In this document: in pieces, positions 1-12,619 of the stretch
How positions within the stretch are numbered: position 1 is the first letter of the stretch
How the letters are laid out: each line of letters starts with the position of its first letter
DNA from: Epiperipatus broadwayi
Lineage: Eukaryota > Onychophora > Udeonychophora > Euonychophora > Peripatidae
Assembly (NCBI GenBank): GCA_028023455.1
Contig: JAQFVV010000964.1
Location: 62,001-126,000 of the forward strand
DNA length: 64,000 nucleotides
Reading direction: 5' to 3'
Program-made: the position numbers and the translations under genes
The notes under the pieces: generated by a model
What the model was told of the DNA's origin: nothing
Databases searched by the model: none
Seen by the model: only the letters and a program-made list of their open reading frames with translations

Positions 1-14
1 CTTTTAAAGAAAAA

Positions 15-839
15 ATGTCAATTCAATATTTGGATATTAAAGTTACTTTTAATAAAAATAAATTAGATTATTGTATGGTAATAAAAGATATTGAAAAAAG
101 AGGATATAATCCTTGTGGTTCAAATGTACCAATAGTACATAAATTATTTGGTTTAAAATTATTTTTATTTAGGAATAATAAGTTATTAAAATATAATTAT
201 GTTAAATTAAGTAATATAAATGTATTTACTGTGGATTATTAAATATTGAATATAACCATAAATTAATTTATAATATTGTTAGTAAGGTTAATAATAATTG
301 TAATATTTTGAGTGCTACAGATATTTATAAAATGAAATATACTTAGATATCAATACCATTTATTTGTAATGAACAAGTGAAATTTATAAGGCAAATATAT
401 AAAAATATATATAGATTCACATTTTATGCTAATCCTAATTTAAATAGATTGATAAATAATGAAAAAAATAGATGTAGTATTTTAAATCAAAGTTATGCAA
501 TATATAAATGGTGGTATGTTTGTGGACAAGCATATATAGGTGACTCTCAGTGCACATTGAAGAAAAGATCAAAGAGCATTTATTGCTATATAAACGAGTG
601 CAAAAATCAAGACAAGAGATTGTTAAAAATGATGACATATCACCTTCAGTATTTTTGGATCATAATGTTACATGTATATATGTTTTTGATTTTGATTTTA
701 ATAAAGTTAAGATTTTATATATTGGAAGAAATAATAATAAAAGTAAAATTAAAGAAGCTATGTTAATAATAAATGGAAAGCAGCATTTAATAAATAAACA
801 AGGTGCTAATATAAAAATTAATAAATTGTGGGAAAATTG
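15..839 (+). pseudogene. Penelope-like element 3' part: RT thumb plus GIY-YIG endonuclease remnant
   Basis: Decayed C-terminal part of a Penelope-like retroelement polyprotein, cut off by the window start. Residues read from 15 resemble the PLE reverse-transcriptase end (SIQYLDIKV, then a lysine-rich stretch to about 240). After stops, a second frame from 377 reads IYRFTFYANPNLNRLINNEK, the linker seen before PLE endonucleases, then CGQAYIGDSQCTLKKR near 515-570, a GIY-YIG-type core. A frameshift there moves the rest to the frame starting at 550, which reads IKEHLLLYKRVQK and continues to a stop at 837-839. In the family, RT copies the RNA and GIY-YIG nicks the target. At least two frame breaks mean it is dead. 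It is a different subfamily from the PLEs at 34 kb and 40-44 kb. The segment 840-1065 is AT-rich 3' UTR or flank with a short TA run near 1003-1015. Confidence 0.75.
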
Positions 840-1065
840 ATGTAATTGATTTTGTAAACATTTATAATGTTTTTTTGTAATAGAATTTTAATATAGTTGA
901 TAATGACTACTTAGATAGTTGAAGGTACTTTTGTTAAATTATAGTAGATATTTTTTTTCTAAATATTGTTTACTGTATCAATTATTGTATTGTTTTTCAA
1001 AAATATATATATATAATAAAAAGTCAGATATCACATGACTTATATATAGCTTGCACGTACCAATA

Positions 1066-1415
1066 TGTAAAATTAAGAGCATTCTAATGAGCTCTAAACA
1101 AGCATTTTTTTATTTATGTTAAATGCTACTACAAGAGAAGGCATTCAAACCATTTTTATCTTGGATTGTCCCCATTCCCAGACCGGTTTCGACCTAAAAG
1201 TCAATTGTTAGATCTTTTAGATAAATGCTTTGCTTGAGTTGTTTTTTTGCATCTGATGTCCCAACTCCTCACTAAAGAGACCCATAGGTTGAAAGTGGTC
1301 TGGGGATGGGGACAATCCAAGATAAAAATGATTTGAATGCCTTCTCTTGTAGTAGCATTTATCATAAATAAAAAAAAGCTTGTTTAGAGCTCATTAGAAA
1401 GCTCTTAATTTTATA
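1066..1415. mobile_element. Hairpin (foldback) MITE, about 350 bp
   Basis: Two arms of about 115 bp (1066-1182 and 1294-1415) are near-perfect reverse complements, separated by about 110 bp. The arms include GCATTCAAACC and GACAATCCAAGAT with their mirror partners. There is no coding capacity. This is the form of a non-autonomous foldback element. A TA-rich run follows directly at 1411-1421. Confidence 0.85.
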
Positions 1416-1571
1416 TATATATTTGAAATCTTCACTCAACGTAGTAAGTGTCTAAGGCTTAAACCTGATAAACAAAATGATTAATAAATTGGTGCTCCCC
1501 TTTAATGGTGGATAGCTAAGCTAAAGTAATTATATTTATGAGGGTGGGAGTTTATTGGCTTATGAATTGAA

Positions 1572-1615
<44 letters not shown>

Positions 1616-3275
1616 CATACTTGAAGCAGAAAATAAAAGATTTCCCCACACCAAACGTCCATGAAAAAGATCAATTTCTCCCTTCTACTCAGCAGTTGGC
1701 ATGTTGACAATTTTAGTGGCATGGATTAGTTTAGCTGAATGAATTGGACTAAATTTGAGCCATATTTATTTGATTCCTGCTTATGTCAAGAATGCTTTTA
1801 AGATATCTTTCCTGAGGCAGTGTACAATGCTGCTACAAGATGGTTTTACTTTCAAGAAATCAACTTTTGTTCTGCAGGTAGGACAAAACAATGCAATCGG
1901 GTTGATAAGTTCAAAGTGATTGTTTAAAGTCTATTTCTAGTTTTAGAAATATATTTTATTAACCGTTAATTTTTTTGTTAATGGGAGCTGTATCGACTTT
2001 ATCAGACTAATACATCATTTTCTATTTTAATAAGACTAATAGATTTTATAACTAAAATTTGGAATGCTTCTAAAACCTTCAAAACCGATTGCATCATCCT
2101 GTGACCGCCAGTAAATGAATATACAATTGAATATAAAATTTTAAATCTAGAGTAAAATATAAAATATTAATAGAAGATATAAATAAAATACGATTCTATA
2201 TGTTAACATCTATTGTTTGTTATATATACACGTTTCTCTGCACATATTCGACTATTTATCCATTATTTCATGGCTAGTATATATATCTCTAAATTTCCTA
2301 TGTATATAATAAAAGAAAAAATCTAAGAGGATGAATACATTATCTGTGGGAAAAGATAGGGTTAAACCCTATTGGTTGTACAAAGTTTAGATAGGGTCTT
2401 GAAGCACAGTCTGACTCTCAGATTGACTGCTTCAATATATATATGCATTCTTATAGTAGGACAATTATTTTTGCAAAATCACAATTCAGATTCAGATAAC
2501 CATTATCTAAAACAAATTGTAAGCAAAAAAAGATGAAACAAAATGACATTATAATTATCTATTTCATGTTGCAACTATTTCTGTAATTGAAGACAAGATA
2601 TAACACTTTCTTTGAAATATTGTAGTTTTTGACATTTTTTAAAAAACAAAGTGTGACATTAATGGTAAATAGTTCTTTCCTTTCTTAACAAAAGACAAAG
2701 AGTTAAAATTAGTTAGATGTTATTCTGTATTTTTTAAATATCATTTTTTCTTGCAGAAAGAAAAAAAACTTTAAAAACGATATTTTTTTTAGTAAATTGC
2801 AAATTATTTTTTTAAAATATTGTTCTTGCTAATAACTTGTATTAAGTTTATTTTAATTATCTTTTTTTTCAAAGTTTAATTAAATTTTTAATTAAGAATT
2901 TTTGTCTTTTCTATAATTATTCTTAATTATTTTTGCTTATATACTTATTCTGATTTTGTAAACATTTGTGTCATTAGAAAATAATAATTTAAAGATCTGT
3001 CAATATATATATATATATATATGGAGAGATGTATGTGTGTTTTTGTTAAAAGTATGCACATTTGTAAGCATTATATTTTTATTAAATATTAATGTAACAT
3101 TGAAATTAAAATATACTTTAGGTATAGGCTCATATTACATTATCTATATTAATATTATAATGCAGAATTGGTAAACTTTTTATTCAGTTATGGCCATTTG
3201 GATATTTACAATATTATTCGCAGGCCACACAAAATTTTCGATTTTAAAAGTAGCATACTATATTTGTTTAAATCG
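1416..3275. other. AT-rich intergenic DNA, no gene seen
   Basis: No supported coding region. It holds a (TA)n microsatellite at 1575-1614 and a short TA run near 3003-3020. The short open frames between 2968 and 3275 show no family features; the frame that crosses 3276 only does so because it runs into the more GC-rich palindrome arm. Confidence 0.7.
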
Positions 3276-3382
3276 GTACTTGGGAAAATACTGTCCTGCC
3301 ACTGCTAGAGATGTCATTTCTGCAAAAGTAGCAGCAATATTCAGAATAGGGGGCCAAAAGCAGATGATGCAAGTTTCAGCTG

Positions 3383-3548
3383 CTAGATGGCGCTGTTCAC
3401 CATGTGTACGCACAGGAACCTTATGCCAAGTAGCTGCCAGCACTATTGCCCTCTTGGTGACGCTGTTAGCCATAGGTAAACTGATCCAGTTTACATCGTC
3501 TGCTAAACAGCAACTACCCAGCAATCTAGCCCACTAGGTGGCACTGTT
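3383..3548 (+). promoter_or_regulatory. Three CTCF-like motifs, left arm
   Basis: Three related 15-mers start at 3383 (CTAGATGGCGCTGTT), 3453 (CTTGGTGACGCTGTT) and 3534 (CTAGGTGGCACTGTT), spaced 70 and 81 bp. With their left flanks they resemble the animal CTCF core (CCACNAGGTGGCGC type). The same three occur in mirror order in the right arm, where the cores are better preserved. Binding is inferred only from resemblance. Confidence 0.45.
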
Positions 3549-4407
3549 TCTCCACGCTATGCACGGAAAATGGCACCATTTAGAAGCGATATTTACACTC
3601 GCTTGCTAGTTGGGTTTTATATGCACATTCTTAAAGAAGACATAGCGTATATGAAGGTGTGATTAATATATAAACCACAATTATTTAAATATACGTTCAG
3701 TCTTAATACGGTTACGTTGAATTACATTCTTTGATAAATCTATGTATTTTGAAATTACTTTATTTTAAAAATCAATCTTTTTTTTTTCTATAAAAATGTT
3801 TTGTTTTTGTTTAAAAAGTAATTTTTACGACTTTTTTTTTACTGCAATCTTTCAAAACTGATAAAAATCGGTCTGGCAGTATTTCTTTCGGAACTTTAAA
3901 AGTGATTGTTTGTAAAACTTTTTTTTTTATACTTTGAAATAATATTTGCAGCAACTTTTAAAGTAATACAAATTACATTTCGGTTTATAAATCTTACAAT
4001 TACTATTTCACAAACGTATTATTTTAAAAAGGTAAATTTTCATTTTGTTACATGGAAATAATAATTCGAATTTATAAACCATTCAAATTTTACTATCTTT
4101 GCTAAAAATATATTCAAGGCATAAATATTAATTGAAGTTGCATTTAAAAGTTTAGAATCATTTTAATAACTAAAAATGTCATATACTCACAAGGAAATTT
4201 CAAAATAATAGGTTTAATAAGTATGGAAAAGTAAGATATTATACAGACTCAGGACAAAAAAAAAGATTTAGAGCAAAATGCAAAAGCTAATGACAATAGA
4301 GCAAAAATATTCTGTTTTGAAGGAAACAACACAAGATATTTATTTTTAATAATGGTAAAAAAAGTTGAATTAAATTTGCATATTAAAGTAAAACAAGATC
4401 ATCATCA

Positions 4408-7200
4408 TCAACTATTATCAATCCACTGCAGGATGAACATATCTCCGAGTTTAATCCATCTCAGATTTTTAGCTTCTCTTCTCCACATCACCCCTGCACA
4501 CTTTCTTATTTCATCTATCATCTCACATGTGGTCTCTTCCTAGGTCTTCTACAATCTCTTGGAATCCAGTTTAAGATTTCAATTGTCCATCTACTATTAT
4601 CTCTTCTAGCAATATGTCCAGCCCAACTCCACTTTGATCTTTTCAATGAAATCAGTTACACCTTATTGTTCTCTTACCAATATATTGCATTTTTGATCAC
4701 TTCTTGTTACTCCCAATATACATCTATCCATACTTCTTTGAGTGGTCTGAAGTCTGTATTGCTCTTCTATTAAGTGTCCAAGTCTCAGATCCATAAGTAA
4801 GAACAAGTAAAACACATTTATTAAAAATCTTTCTTTACAAACACATAGGCATATTTCCTTTTAGTATCAAGTTATTTCTACCAAAAGCACTCCAACCAAG
4901 TTTAATTCTATGATTAAGTTCATTCATTATGTTTCCATCTGTATTAATAATCTGACCAAGGCGTTTGTAACTGTTAACTTCTTCTAACTCATCATAAACA
5001 ATCTTTATTTTTATATTTTGAGAAAATCCATTAAACATTACTTTAGTCATTTTAACATTAATCTTTAGTCCTACTTTCATCTGATAACTACTGCAACATT
5101 TCCTGTAGATCTAAAGCATTATTAGCAAAAACAACTACATCATCTGAAAAACCTAAATGACTTAAATAATCATTTACCTTCACTCCTTTAGCTTCCCATT
5201 TTAATCCACAAAATACTTCTTGCAGCACTGCTGTAAAAAGTTTTGGAGCTATGGAGTCACCCAGTCTTATACCATTCTAAATATTGACTTTTCCAGTATC
5301 ATTATCTAATCTAATTGTTGCTGTTGCATTTTTATAAATATTCTTTAAAATATGACAATATCTTGGATCTATACCTTGATGATCCATTGCTTTAATCACT
5401 GAAGAAAAGTTTAGCTTCAAATGCCTTTTCATAATCTAGAAATCCAAACCATAATGGCTACTCATATTCATTTGTCCTTTCTATAACTTCTCTCAATCCC
5501 TGGATATGATATCCTGTACTAAAACCACTTTTAAATTCAGCTTGTTCTCTTGGTTCGTGAAAATCCAATGTTTTCTGTAGACGAGTTGTAATTATCTTGG
5601 TAAAAAATTTGTATGTAACTGATAAAAGGCTGATAGGTCTGTAATTTCTAATATTTTCTTTATCACCTTTTTTAAATATTAATATTAATACTGCAGTCTT
5701 CCAATCATTTGGTACATCTTTATCATTTAGACATTTGGTATATAACATTAAAAAAAGTTATATTTTTTCACCTACTTTTTTTAATATGTCAATTATAATT
5801 CTACCATTACCTTTCTATTTTTTCACCTACTTGTTTTATTATATCAATTATAATTCTACCATTACATAGAGCCTTTTCTTTCTTCATATATTTAATTGTA
5901 TGTCTCACTTCTTCATTTAAAATTCTGGGCAATTCAGAAGATATTTGTTCTTTATTACTATATAATTGTTGATAAAAGTCTTCTATCCCTTTCATGATGT
6001 CATCTCTCTTTTTAGTAATAATTCCAGCCTTTTTTCTTATTGCAGATATAAATTTCCTACCAATACCAAAATGTTGTTTCACGCTCTTGAGATGTTCATT
6101 CTCTTCTACTGCTTTCCTTGCTAGTTCACAGTTAGACTTTCTTATATCATTTTCAACTCTTTTCCACATCATTTTACAAAATTTGACATATTCAATCCTT
6201 TTTAACACATCATTTTTGTATATTTTCATATTCCTTCTATTTTAACATTCCTTCTTTTCTTCATAAATTCGCTAGTCTCAGTAAAAATGTTAATGGTCAA
6301 GTGCTGCTTTTTTCAACCAGCTATTTTTGTTACAGTTTTTAAAAGTGTACCAGTTGTTTTCATATAATTTTATTCAAATCTGAATCATGTTCAAAATCTA
6401 CTAATACTTGAAACCTATTTCTAAGTTCTAATTTAAATTTATTAGAATGTTTCTGAAAATTAGTAATGTCAACTGTAAATATTGTTTTTCTTAATAATTT
6501 TTATCTCTCTAGTTTTGCATTAACATGTATTTCACATCTTACTAGTTGATGATCACTTCCTCTGTTAAATTTATTAAGAACATTACAACATTGAAATATG
6601 TATTCTCTTAGTCAAATTATAATCCAATTCTGCTGTACCTTCATTTGGATGCTTCCATGTCCATTTTCTTTTAACATTTTTCTCAAAATAATAATTCATA
6701 ATATAAAGTTTTCCTTTTTCTGCCAACTCCACAAATCTATGTTCTCTTTCATTTTCTATTACCAAAATTACTTACAGCACTTTCATCTTTAATTTGTCTA
6801 CCAATTCTAGCATTAAAGTCTCTTATAAAAATTTTAAAATGTTGTTTACTCTGATCAAAAGCCTTTTGTGCATCCATATAAAAATCTTCTACTACTTCAT
6901 CACTTTTGAAAACTTGTTTGGGCATAAACCTGGATTATCTGCATTTGGTATCTGCTATTAAGTTGTATAACTAATCTTGCCACTCTGTCCGATACACCAT
7001 CAATCTTCACAATGTTGTTCTTCCACTTTTTATTTATAAGGAATCCTACTCCACTTGTATTTCCAATATTTGTGCCTTTATAGTAGAGTACATGTTCACT
7101 TTTTAAAACAATTGTCTCTTCACCTTTTCTTCTTACTTCACAAAGTCCAATAATATCCCATTTAATATAAGATAGTTTTTCTTCTACCTCTTGCAATCCC
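4408..7200 (-). pseudogene. RTE-like LINE ORF (endonuclease-reverse transcriptase), decayed copy A
   Basis: Minus-strand remnant of a non-LTR retrotransposon polyprotein. In coding order: an APE-type endonuclease from about 7196 (SYIKWDIIGLCEVRRKGEE, GVGFLINKKWKNN, LVIQLNSRYQMQIIQVYA), continuing to about 6300 in broken frames; a linker helix region at 6229-5807; the reverse transcriptase from about 5748 (LIFKKGDKENIRNYRPISLL); the catalytic box region near 5100-5170; and the C-terminal part (VNSYKRLGQIINTDGN at 4835-5080, then MWRREAK-type residues) to a stop at 4408. Many stops and frameshifts. The nearest known type is the RTE/BovB-like group often annotated as endonuclease-reverse transcriptase. 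Clade assignment is tentative. Confidence 0.75.
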
Positions 7201-7229
7201 TCTTCTCTGAACTTTAGCTTCTTTACCCC

Positions 7230-8600
7230 TCATCACCCTGCACACTTTCTTATTTCATCCACCCATCTCTCATGTGGTCTCTTTCTAGGTATTTACAATC
7301 TCTTGGAATCCAGTTTAAGATTTCAATTGTCCATCTGTTATTATCTCTTTTAGCAATATGTTCAGCATTACCACACTGCAGTCTATTAATTGTTTCAATG
7401 AGGTCAGTAACACCTGTTTGATCTCTTACCCATATATTGCATTTTTGATCTCTTCTTGTTACTCCCAACATGCAGCTTTCCATACTTCTTTGACTGGTCT
7501 GAAGTCTCTGAATTGCTCTTTTATTAAGTATCCAAATCTCAGATCCATAAGTAAAAACTGGCAAAACACAGTATCTATGGGTTTACAACTTTATATTCTT
7601 TTCATCATCGGTACTACACTTCTTTTCTTCATAGTTTTTCTAGTCTCAGTAAAAATTTTATTGATCAATTGGCTTTTTTCTACTAGCTATCTTTTCTGCA
7701 GTTTTTAAAAGTGTATCAGTTATTTTCATAATAATTTCATTCAAATCTGAATCATGTTTAAAATCTACTAATACTTGAAACTGATTTGTAAGTTCTAATT
7801 TACATTCATTAGAATGCAACTGAAGATTAGGAATAGCAACTATAAATATTGTTTTTTACTAATTTTTGTCTCTCTAGTTGTGCATTAACACATATGTTAC
7901 ATCTTACTAATCGATGATCACTTCCCATGTTAAATTTATTAAGAACATTACAATCTTGAAATATGTATTTTCTGTTTGTCAAAATATATTCTGATTCTGC
8001 TGTCCCTTCATTTCGATGTTTCCATGTTCATTTCCTTTTAACATTTTTTCTCAAAACATTTCCGTTAACATTTTTTTCAAAAAAGAATTCATAATATAAA
8101 TTTTTTCTTTTTCTGCAAACTCCACAAGTCTATGTCATCTCTCATTTCTATTACCATAACCAAAATTACCTACAGCACTTTCATCTTTAATTTGTTTACC
8201 AATTCTAGCATTAACGTCTCCCATAACAATTTTAAAATGTTGTTTACTCTGACCAAAAGCCTTTTGTATATCCATATAAAAATCTTCTACTGCTTCATCA
8301 CTATGAAAATTTGTTGGGGCATAAACCTGAATTATCTCCATTTGGTATCTGCTATTAAGTTGTATAACTAATCTTGCCACTCTATTCGATACACAATCAA
8401 TCTCGATAACATTGTTCTTCACTTTTTATTTATAATAAATCCTACTCCACTTGTATTTCCAATATATGTATCTTTATAACAGAGTACATGTCTATTTTTT
8501 AAATCAATGGTCTCTTGACCTTTTCTTCTAACTTCACAAAGTCCTATAATGTCCCATTGAATATAAGACACTTCTTCTAATTCTTGCAATCTTCCATCAC
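7230..8600 (-). pseudogene. RTE-like LINE, internally deleted copy B (endonuclease joined to C-terminus)
   Basis: A second minus-strand LINE copy lies head to tail upstream of copy A. It starts near 8600 with the endonuclease domain (8422-8135 reads SNRVARLVIQLNSRYQMEII and IVMGDVNARIGKQ), carries on in broken frames to about 7700, then jumps to the protein's C-terminal end (7564-7250: VFTYGSEIWILNKRAIQRLQ, MLGVTRRDQKCNIWVRDQTG, HIAKRDNNRWTIEILNW). The reverse-transcriptase core is missing. The endonuclease motif GDxNARIG is intact, but the copy is dead. Confidence 0.72.
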
Positions 8601-8740
8601 TTGAAAGTGATCTGCAGTACCTAAATAAAAAGTTATCATCAAATGGCAGCCTGGGTCTTGCAATCTTATTTCACTTGAAAGTGATCTGCAGTTGTAAGTA
8701 ATACCTAAATAAAAAAGTCATCATCAAATGGCAGCCTGGG
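8597..8740. repeat. Partial tandem duplication, two units of about 70 bp
   Basis: The unit beginning CACTTGAAAGTGATCTGCAG and including ATCATCAAATGGCAGCCTGGG occurs at about 8597-8665 and again at about 8672-8740. The right arm has one counterpart near 14110-14185. Confidence 0.8.
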
Positions 8741-8854
8741 TCCACAATCAGGGGATTCTTAGCACCCTCAGCCTTTGGCCAACAACTGCTGCCTTGGTTG
8801 GTGACTTTACAGTCTCCTTGGAATAAGGGTCATGATTTATTTTTGTCTGTCATA

Positions 8855-8961
<107 letters not shown>

Positions 8962-10350
8962 AAAATATTTATCATTTACACAAGCATTCATTCTGCCTTA
9001 TCAAGCAACTGAGAAGAAAGTCAATGGTGTTTCTTGATCTTAAACTCAGAGGTAAAAATCCAATAACTTCATCACGCTGTGTGTGTTGGTGATCAACCCA
9101 TCAATGTTTATATACTATATGAATAATCACATAGTAATAACAGCTGCAATGACAAGAACGTGTGGAGTGGACATTAAGAATTTCCCCTCTCTGTTCCTTT
9201 AAGGTCTCCAAGAGGAATCAAAGGGTTCCTTTCAATTAATAGCAAATTCCTTTCTGCAGCCAAAACAAGATAAGAGGAATTATTCTTATACTGCACTTTT
9301 AGGGCCTAAAGTAAATAATTTATGTATATATAAAAAAAATTGATAGAATTTTTCAGTCTGATAAATACAAAATACATTAGATCCAATGAACTATAAAGGT
9401 AAATGCTACTTTATATTTAATTCTGATTGATAATTTGAAACTAAATTAAATGTCATTTCTATCACATCTATGAAAATTTTGTGTAAAGTTGAACTAAATC
9501 TCAGAAAAGCAAAATTATCAATCTCAAGTTGAGACAAAAAATAGAATGTCATTTTTATTATATGTCTAGTAAAAAAAAGTATAATAAAGTTTCTCAATAA
9601 TATCTGGACATATTCTCTATGCATAGTGGATAAATTTACAGTTATTGTAGATGATTGCAATAATAATTGAATATTAAATGTGTAATGAAGCCACTGATGA
9701 TATGGAAGAAAACCATTTGGATAACTAGCTTCATGAAAACTTAGATAATATAAGATTTTTTAAAGAGAATTCTCAAAATTTATTTATAAACATATTAGAA
9801 AAAACTGTAATTCATCATGAATAAATATATCACATGAACAGTTGTTACAAGTATGAAAATCTACTTAAGTAATTAAGGATGGCAATAAATTTGTAATCTC
9901 CTGGATGCAGACAATTTCTTGCATTAAATCAAATCGTAATGATTAATCAAAACAAATAATAGTTTATTAGTTGATATTGTGAAGTTGGTAAATATTTAAG
10001 TGCCTCTGTTGGGTGATATATATTAACATTTGTACATTGAGAAATTCATTCATAGATTCTTTAAACCACCTAACTATTCACAAGCATTACATTAAAAAAT
10101 CTGTAGAGATTCTAACCAGTAAATAAATCCAAGTATATTTATTATCTCCTTTAAGTTTGCCATTGTTTTCTGTTTGATCACAACCCATAAGTTAATAATT
10201 GTTGAAATCTACCGAAAAATGCTATAATACATCATAATGGCAATTCTAGAGATATCATTCAGGTATAATTTTAAGTCACTATGAATTCTTTATGAACTTT
10301 CATTTTATTATTGGTTATTAGAATTTGTTATAATCCTACAAATGGTCTAA

Positions 10351-10538
10351 ATAGTACTTTCATTGAGATACATTCCACTCCTTGCAACTGTAAAAAAGGA
10401 CAACAAAATTTGAACGACTGTTATAATTTTTCAAAAATCTTTTTAAAATAACATGATTGTGAAATAGTAATTTTCACTAACTTTTATACTAATACAAATT
10501 ATATTTTGGTTTATAGATCTTTCAATATTTTATTAAAA
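10351..10538. other. Spacer fragment resembling the palindrome's outer end
   Basis: 10440-10535 can be aligned with 3925-4000 in the same orientation (shared CTAATACAAATTA, TTGGTTTATAGATCTT with a few changes) and its start with 17205-17240. It abuts the transposase start, so it may be a remnant of the transposon's own terminal region. Confidence 0.5.
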
Positions 10539-11544
10539 ATGGCAAAGCTTCTTAAAATTTGGGAATTGCCAGCCACAGAAAAGGAAGCTATTGCATTTTT
10601 TTACAGACTGAAAACATTTGCCACAGAACAGAAAATGTTCTTGTGGTGAAGACATGACTCTGCATTCTTAATGCAGATGGTGTCTTTATTGCAATTCCTG
10701 TATGCAAGAAAAGTAATTTAATTCATGAAAGCACAAGGTTCGAAAGCACCATGATCCCCTTTTTGACAGATGTACATCTCCTATACTACTGGAATAGAGA
10801 TGACCTTTCAGACCAATGTGGTCATGGGGACATACAACTGTCCAGCAAGGCTTTAGTAAGCTGGAACAATGGGATAAGAGAACTGTGCAGTGAAAACCTG
10901 CTGTGCCACATATGACATCTAATCAGTGGTCCCAATAAAATTGTGGAGGTGGATAAAACCCTGTTTATCAGGAATAAAAACCATCAGGGTTGTATGTTTC
11001 CCCCACAATGGATATTTGGAAATGTGTGCTGTGACACAGGGAAATGCTTTGACTTGTGTGTTCCATGTACATCTGCAAGCACAATACTTCAACCCATATG
11101 TGATAACATACAGCCAGGATCCACTATATACTCAGTCTGCTGGAAGAGCTACAGGATGTCTGATCTTGAGGATACAGATTTTAGCCACATGATAGTCAAC
11201 TACCACTACAACTTTGTTGACCTGACAACTGGCACTCATACACAGAACATTGAGCATCTGCGGGGGCTGTTAAAGTCGTGAAACAAAAAAAAGTGTGACA
11301 CAGCCCACCAAAACCTCAACAACTATCTAGTAGAATTTATGTGGTGATGCCTACACAAGGGAGATTTGTTCAGTGCTCTTCTAGCTGAAATGCGTCTGCA
11401 ACAGTTGGATGATGATTCAGCTCCTGCACAGGTACTTTTTTGTAGATGTGTTTTATAGTAATGAAATGGTTTGTATTAATGTCTATATTGATTTAATTTT
11501 TGTTTTGTTTTTTTATTTTTTAGAACTCAACAAGACCCAACTAA
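10539..11544 (+). pseudogene. Merlin-family DDE transposase, decayed, with a probable small intron
   Basis: Would cut and paste a Merlin (IS1016-like) DNA transposon. The N-terminus from ATG 10539 reads MAKLLKIWELPATEKEAIAF up to a stop at about 10647; a frameshift follows, then one frame from about 10668 to 11431 broken only by three TGA codons (10913, 11279, 11345). Recognisable blocks: LLYYWNRDDLSDQC (ligand of the family's IYYWS-type block), IVEVDKTLF with the first catalytic Asp at 10952-10954, QWIFGNVCCDTGKCF, PGSTIYSVCW where the second Asp (expected SDCW) is Val at 11135-11137, NFVDLTTGTHTQNIE with the catalytic Glu at 11252-11254. A GT...AG intron at 11432-11523 would join DSAPAQ to a short last exon ending TAA 11544. 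Non-functional; family call is strong. Confidence 0.85.
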
Positions 11545-12619
11545 CATTTTAGGTGTTCTTTTTCTTTTTTTAAAATTTTTTTTTTCTTTAAAATGGTTTT
11601 TTCCTTAATAAACTTGTTATTTTTCCATTAAAATTGTCTTCACATTCATTAAAATAGTTATTTTACAATTGCATATCTTACGGCTTGCTTGAAAAGTGTG
11701 TGTGTGTGGGAGGGGGGAGTAAATGTTATAATTATTCAAATGTCAAATAAGTCCGTTATGTTTTCCATATAATTTTTTTTTAACAGTTGAACTGGGTGTG
11801 TATCTCATAGTGTATGTGTGCATTGGCCATATGTAATTTTGGGGATTACAATGGGAAGCTAAAGGAATGAAAGTAAATGGTTGACATACAATATCGAGAC
11901 TGCATTCTTCTTAAAGACAAAATTATTTTCTAAATTCTAACTTCTACAATGATCCTGATATCTCCACTATATCTTCACTAAATCATCTAACCCTATTACA
12001 CAATTAACCTATTGTGACAATAAAACCTAGATTTTAACTTTTTACTTATGGATTCAGCCTTGCTTGTGGTAACCATAATGAATATTAAAGATATTAATCC
12101 ACAATTAAAAGTTCACAAACTAATTTTTTTTTGTTATAATCTATTTGCTTTTCAATAATGTACAATTCTAAAACATGCTCATATTTTGGCTCATTCAAAA
12201 TAATAGCTGAATGACAGAACAGCAATGGGCATCATTATCTTGTTTAATTTGAAAAATGTCTGTGGTCTGATTTATCTTTAAGAATTATTGGCTTTGTTAT
12301 AATTATACATGTATTCAAATATTAATAATACTTTCCTGACATTTTCATAGTACATCATTAAAACCAAAGATGTCATTATATTTCTTTTTTAATTTCACAA
12401 TGTAGTCAAACTCTAAATGATTACATGCATTTTCCATGCAACATTTATGCAAACTATCATTTTTATTCCACTTCTCATTACTAAACAGTTCTTACAGATT
12501 GTATTGTTGACAACTTCTCAGCCTCATTACTTGATTGCCTATTTCTCTCTTCATCACTTGCAGCAGTCTACATAAGTAAAGTTTTTTTTTTCTCTGATAT
12601 TATATGATCAATCTTAGAC
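11545..12619. other. Palindrome spacer, 3' side of the transposase
   Basis: AT-rich with a short TG run near 11696-11706. 11841-11880 carries a LINE fragment (ATGGGAAGCTAAAGGA, also present at about 16061 in the right-arm LINE). The rest shows nothing recognisable. Confidence 0.6.

Noticed and set aside
3258-3537. 88-residue minus frame with a similar frame at 17658-17921, looking like a conserved small protein
   Set aside because: The similarity comes from the palindrome arms. Differences are spread over all codon positions, and there is no upstream or family signal.
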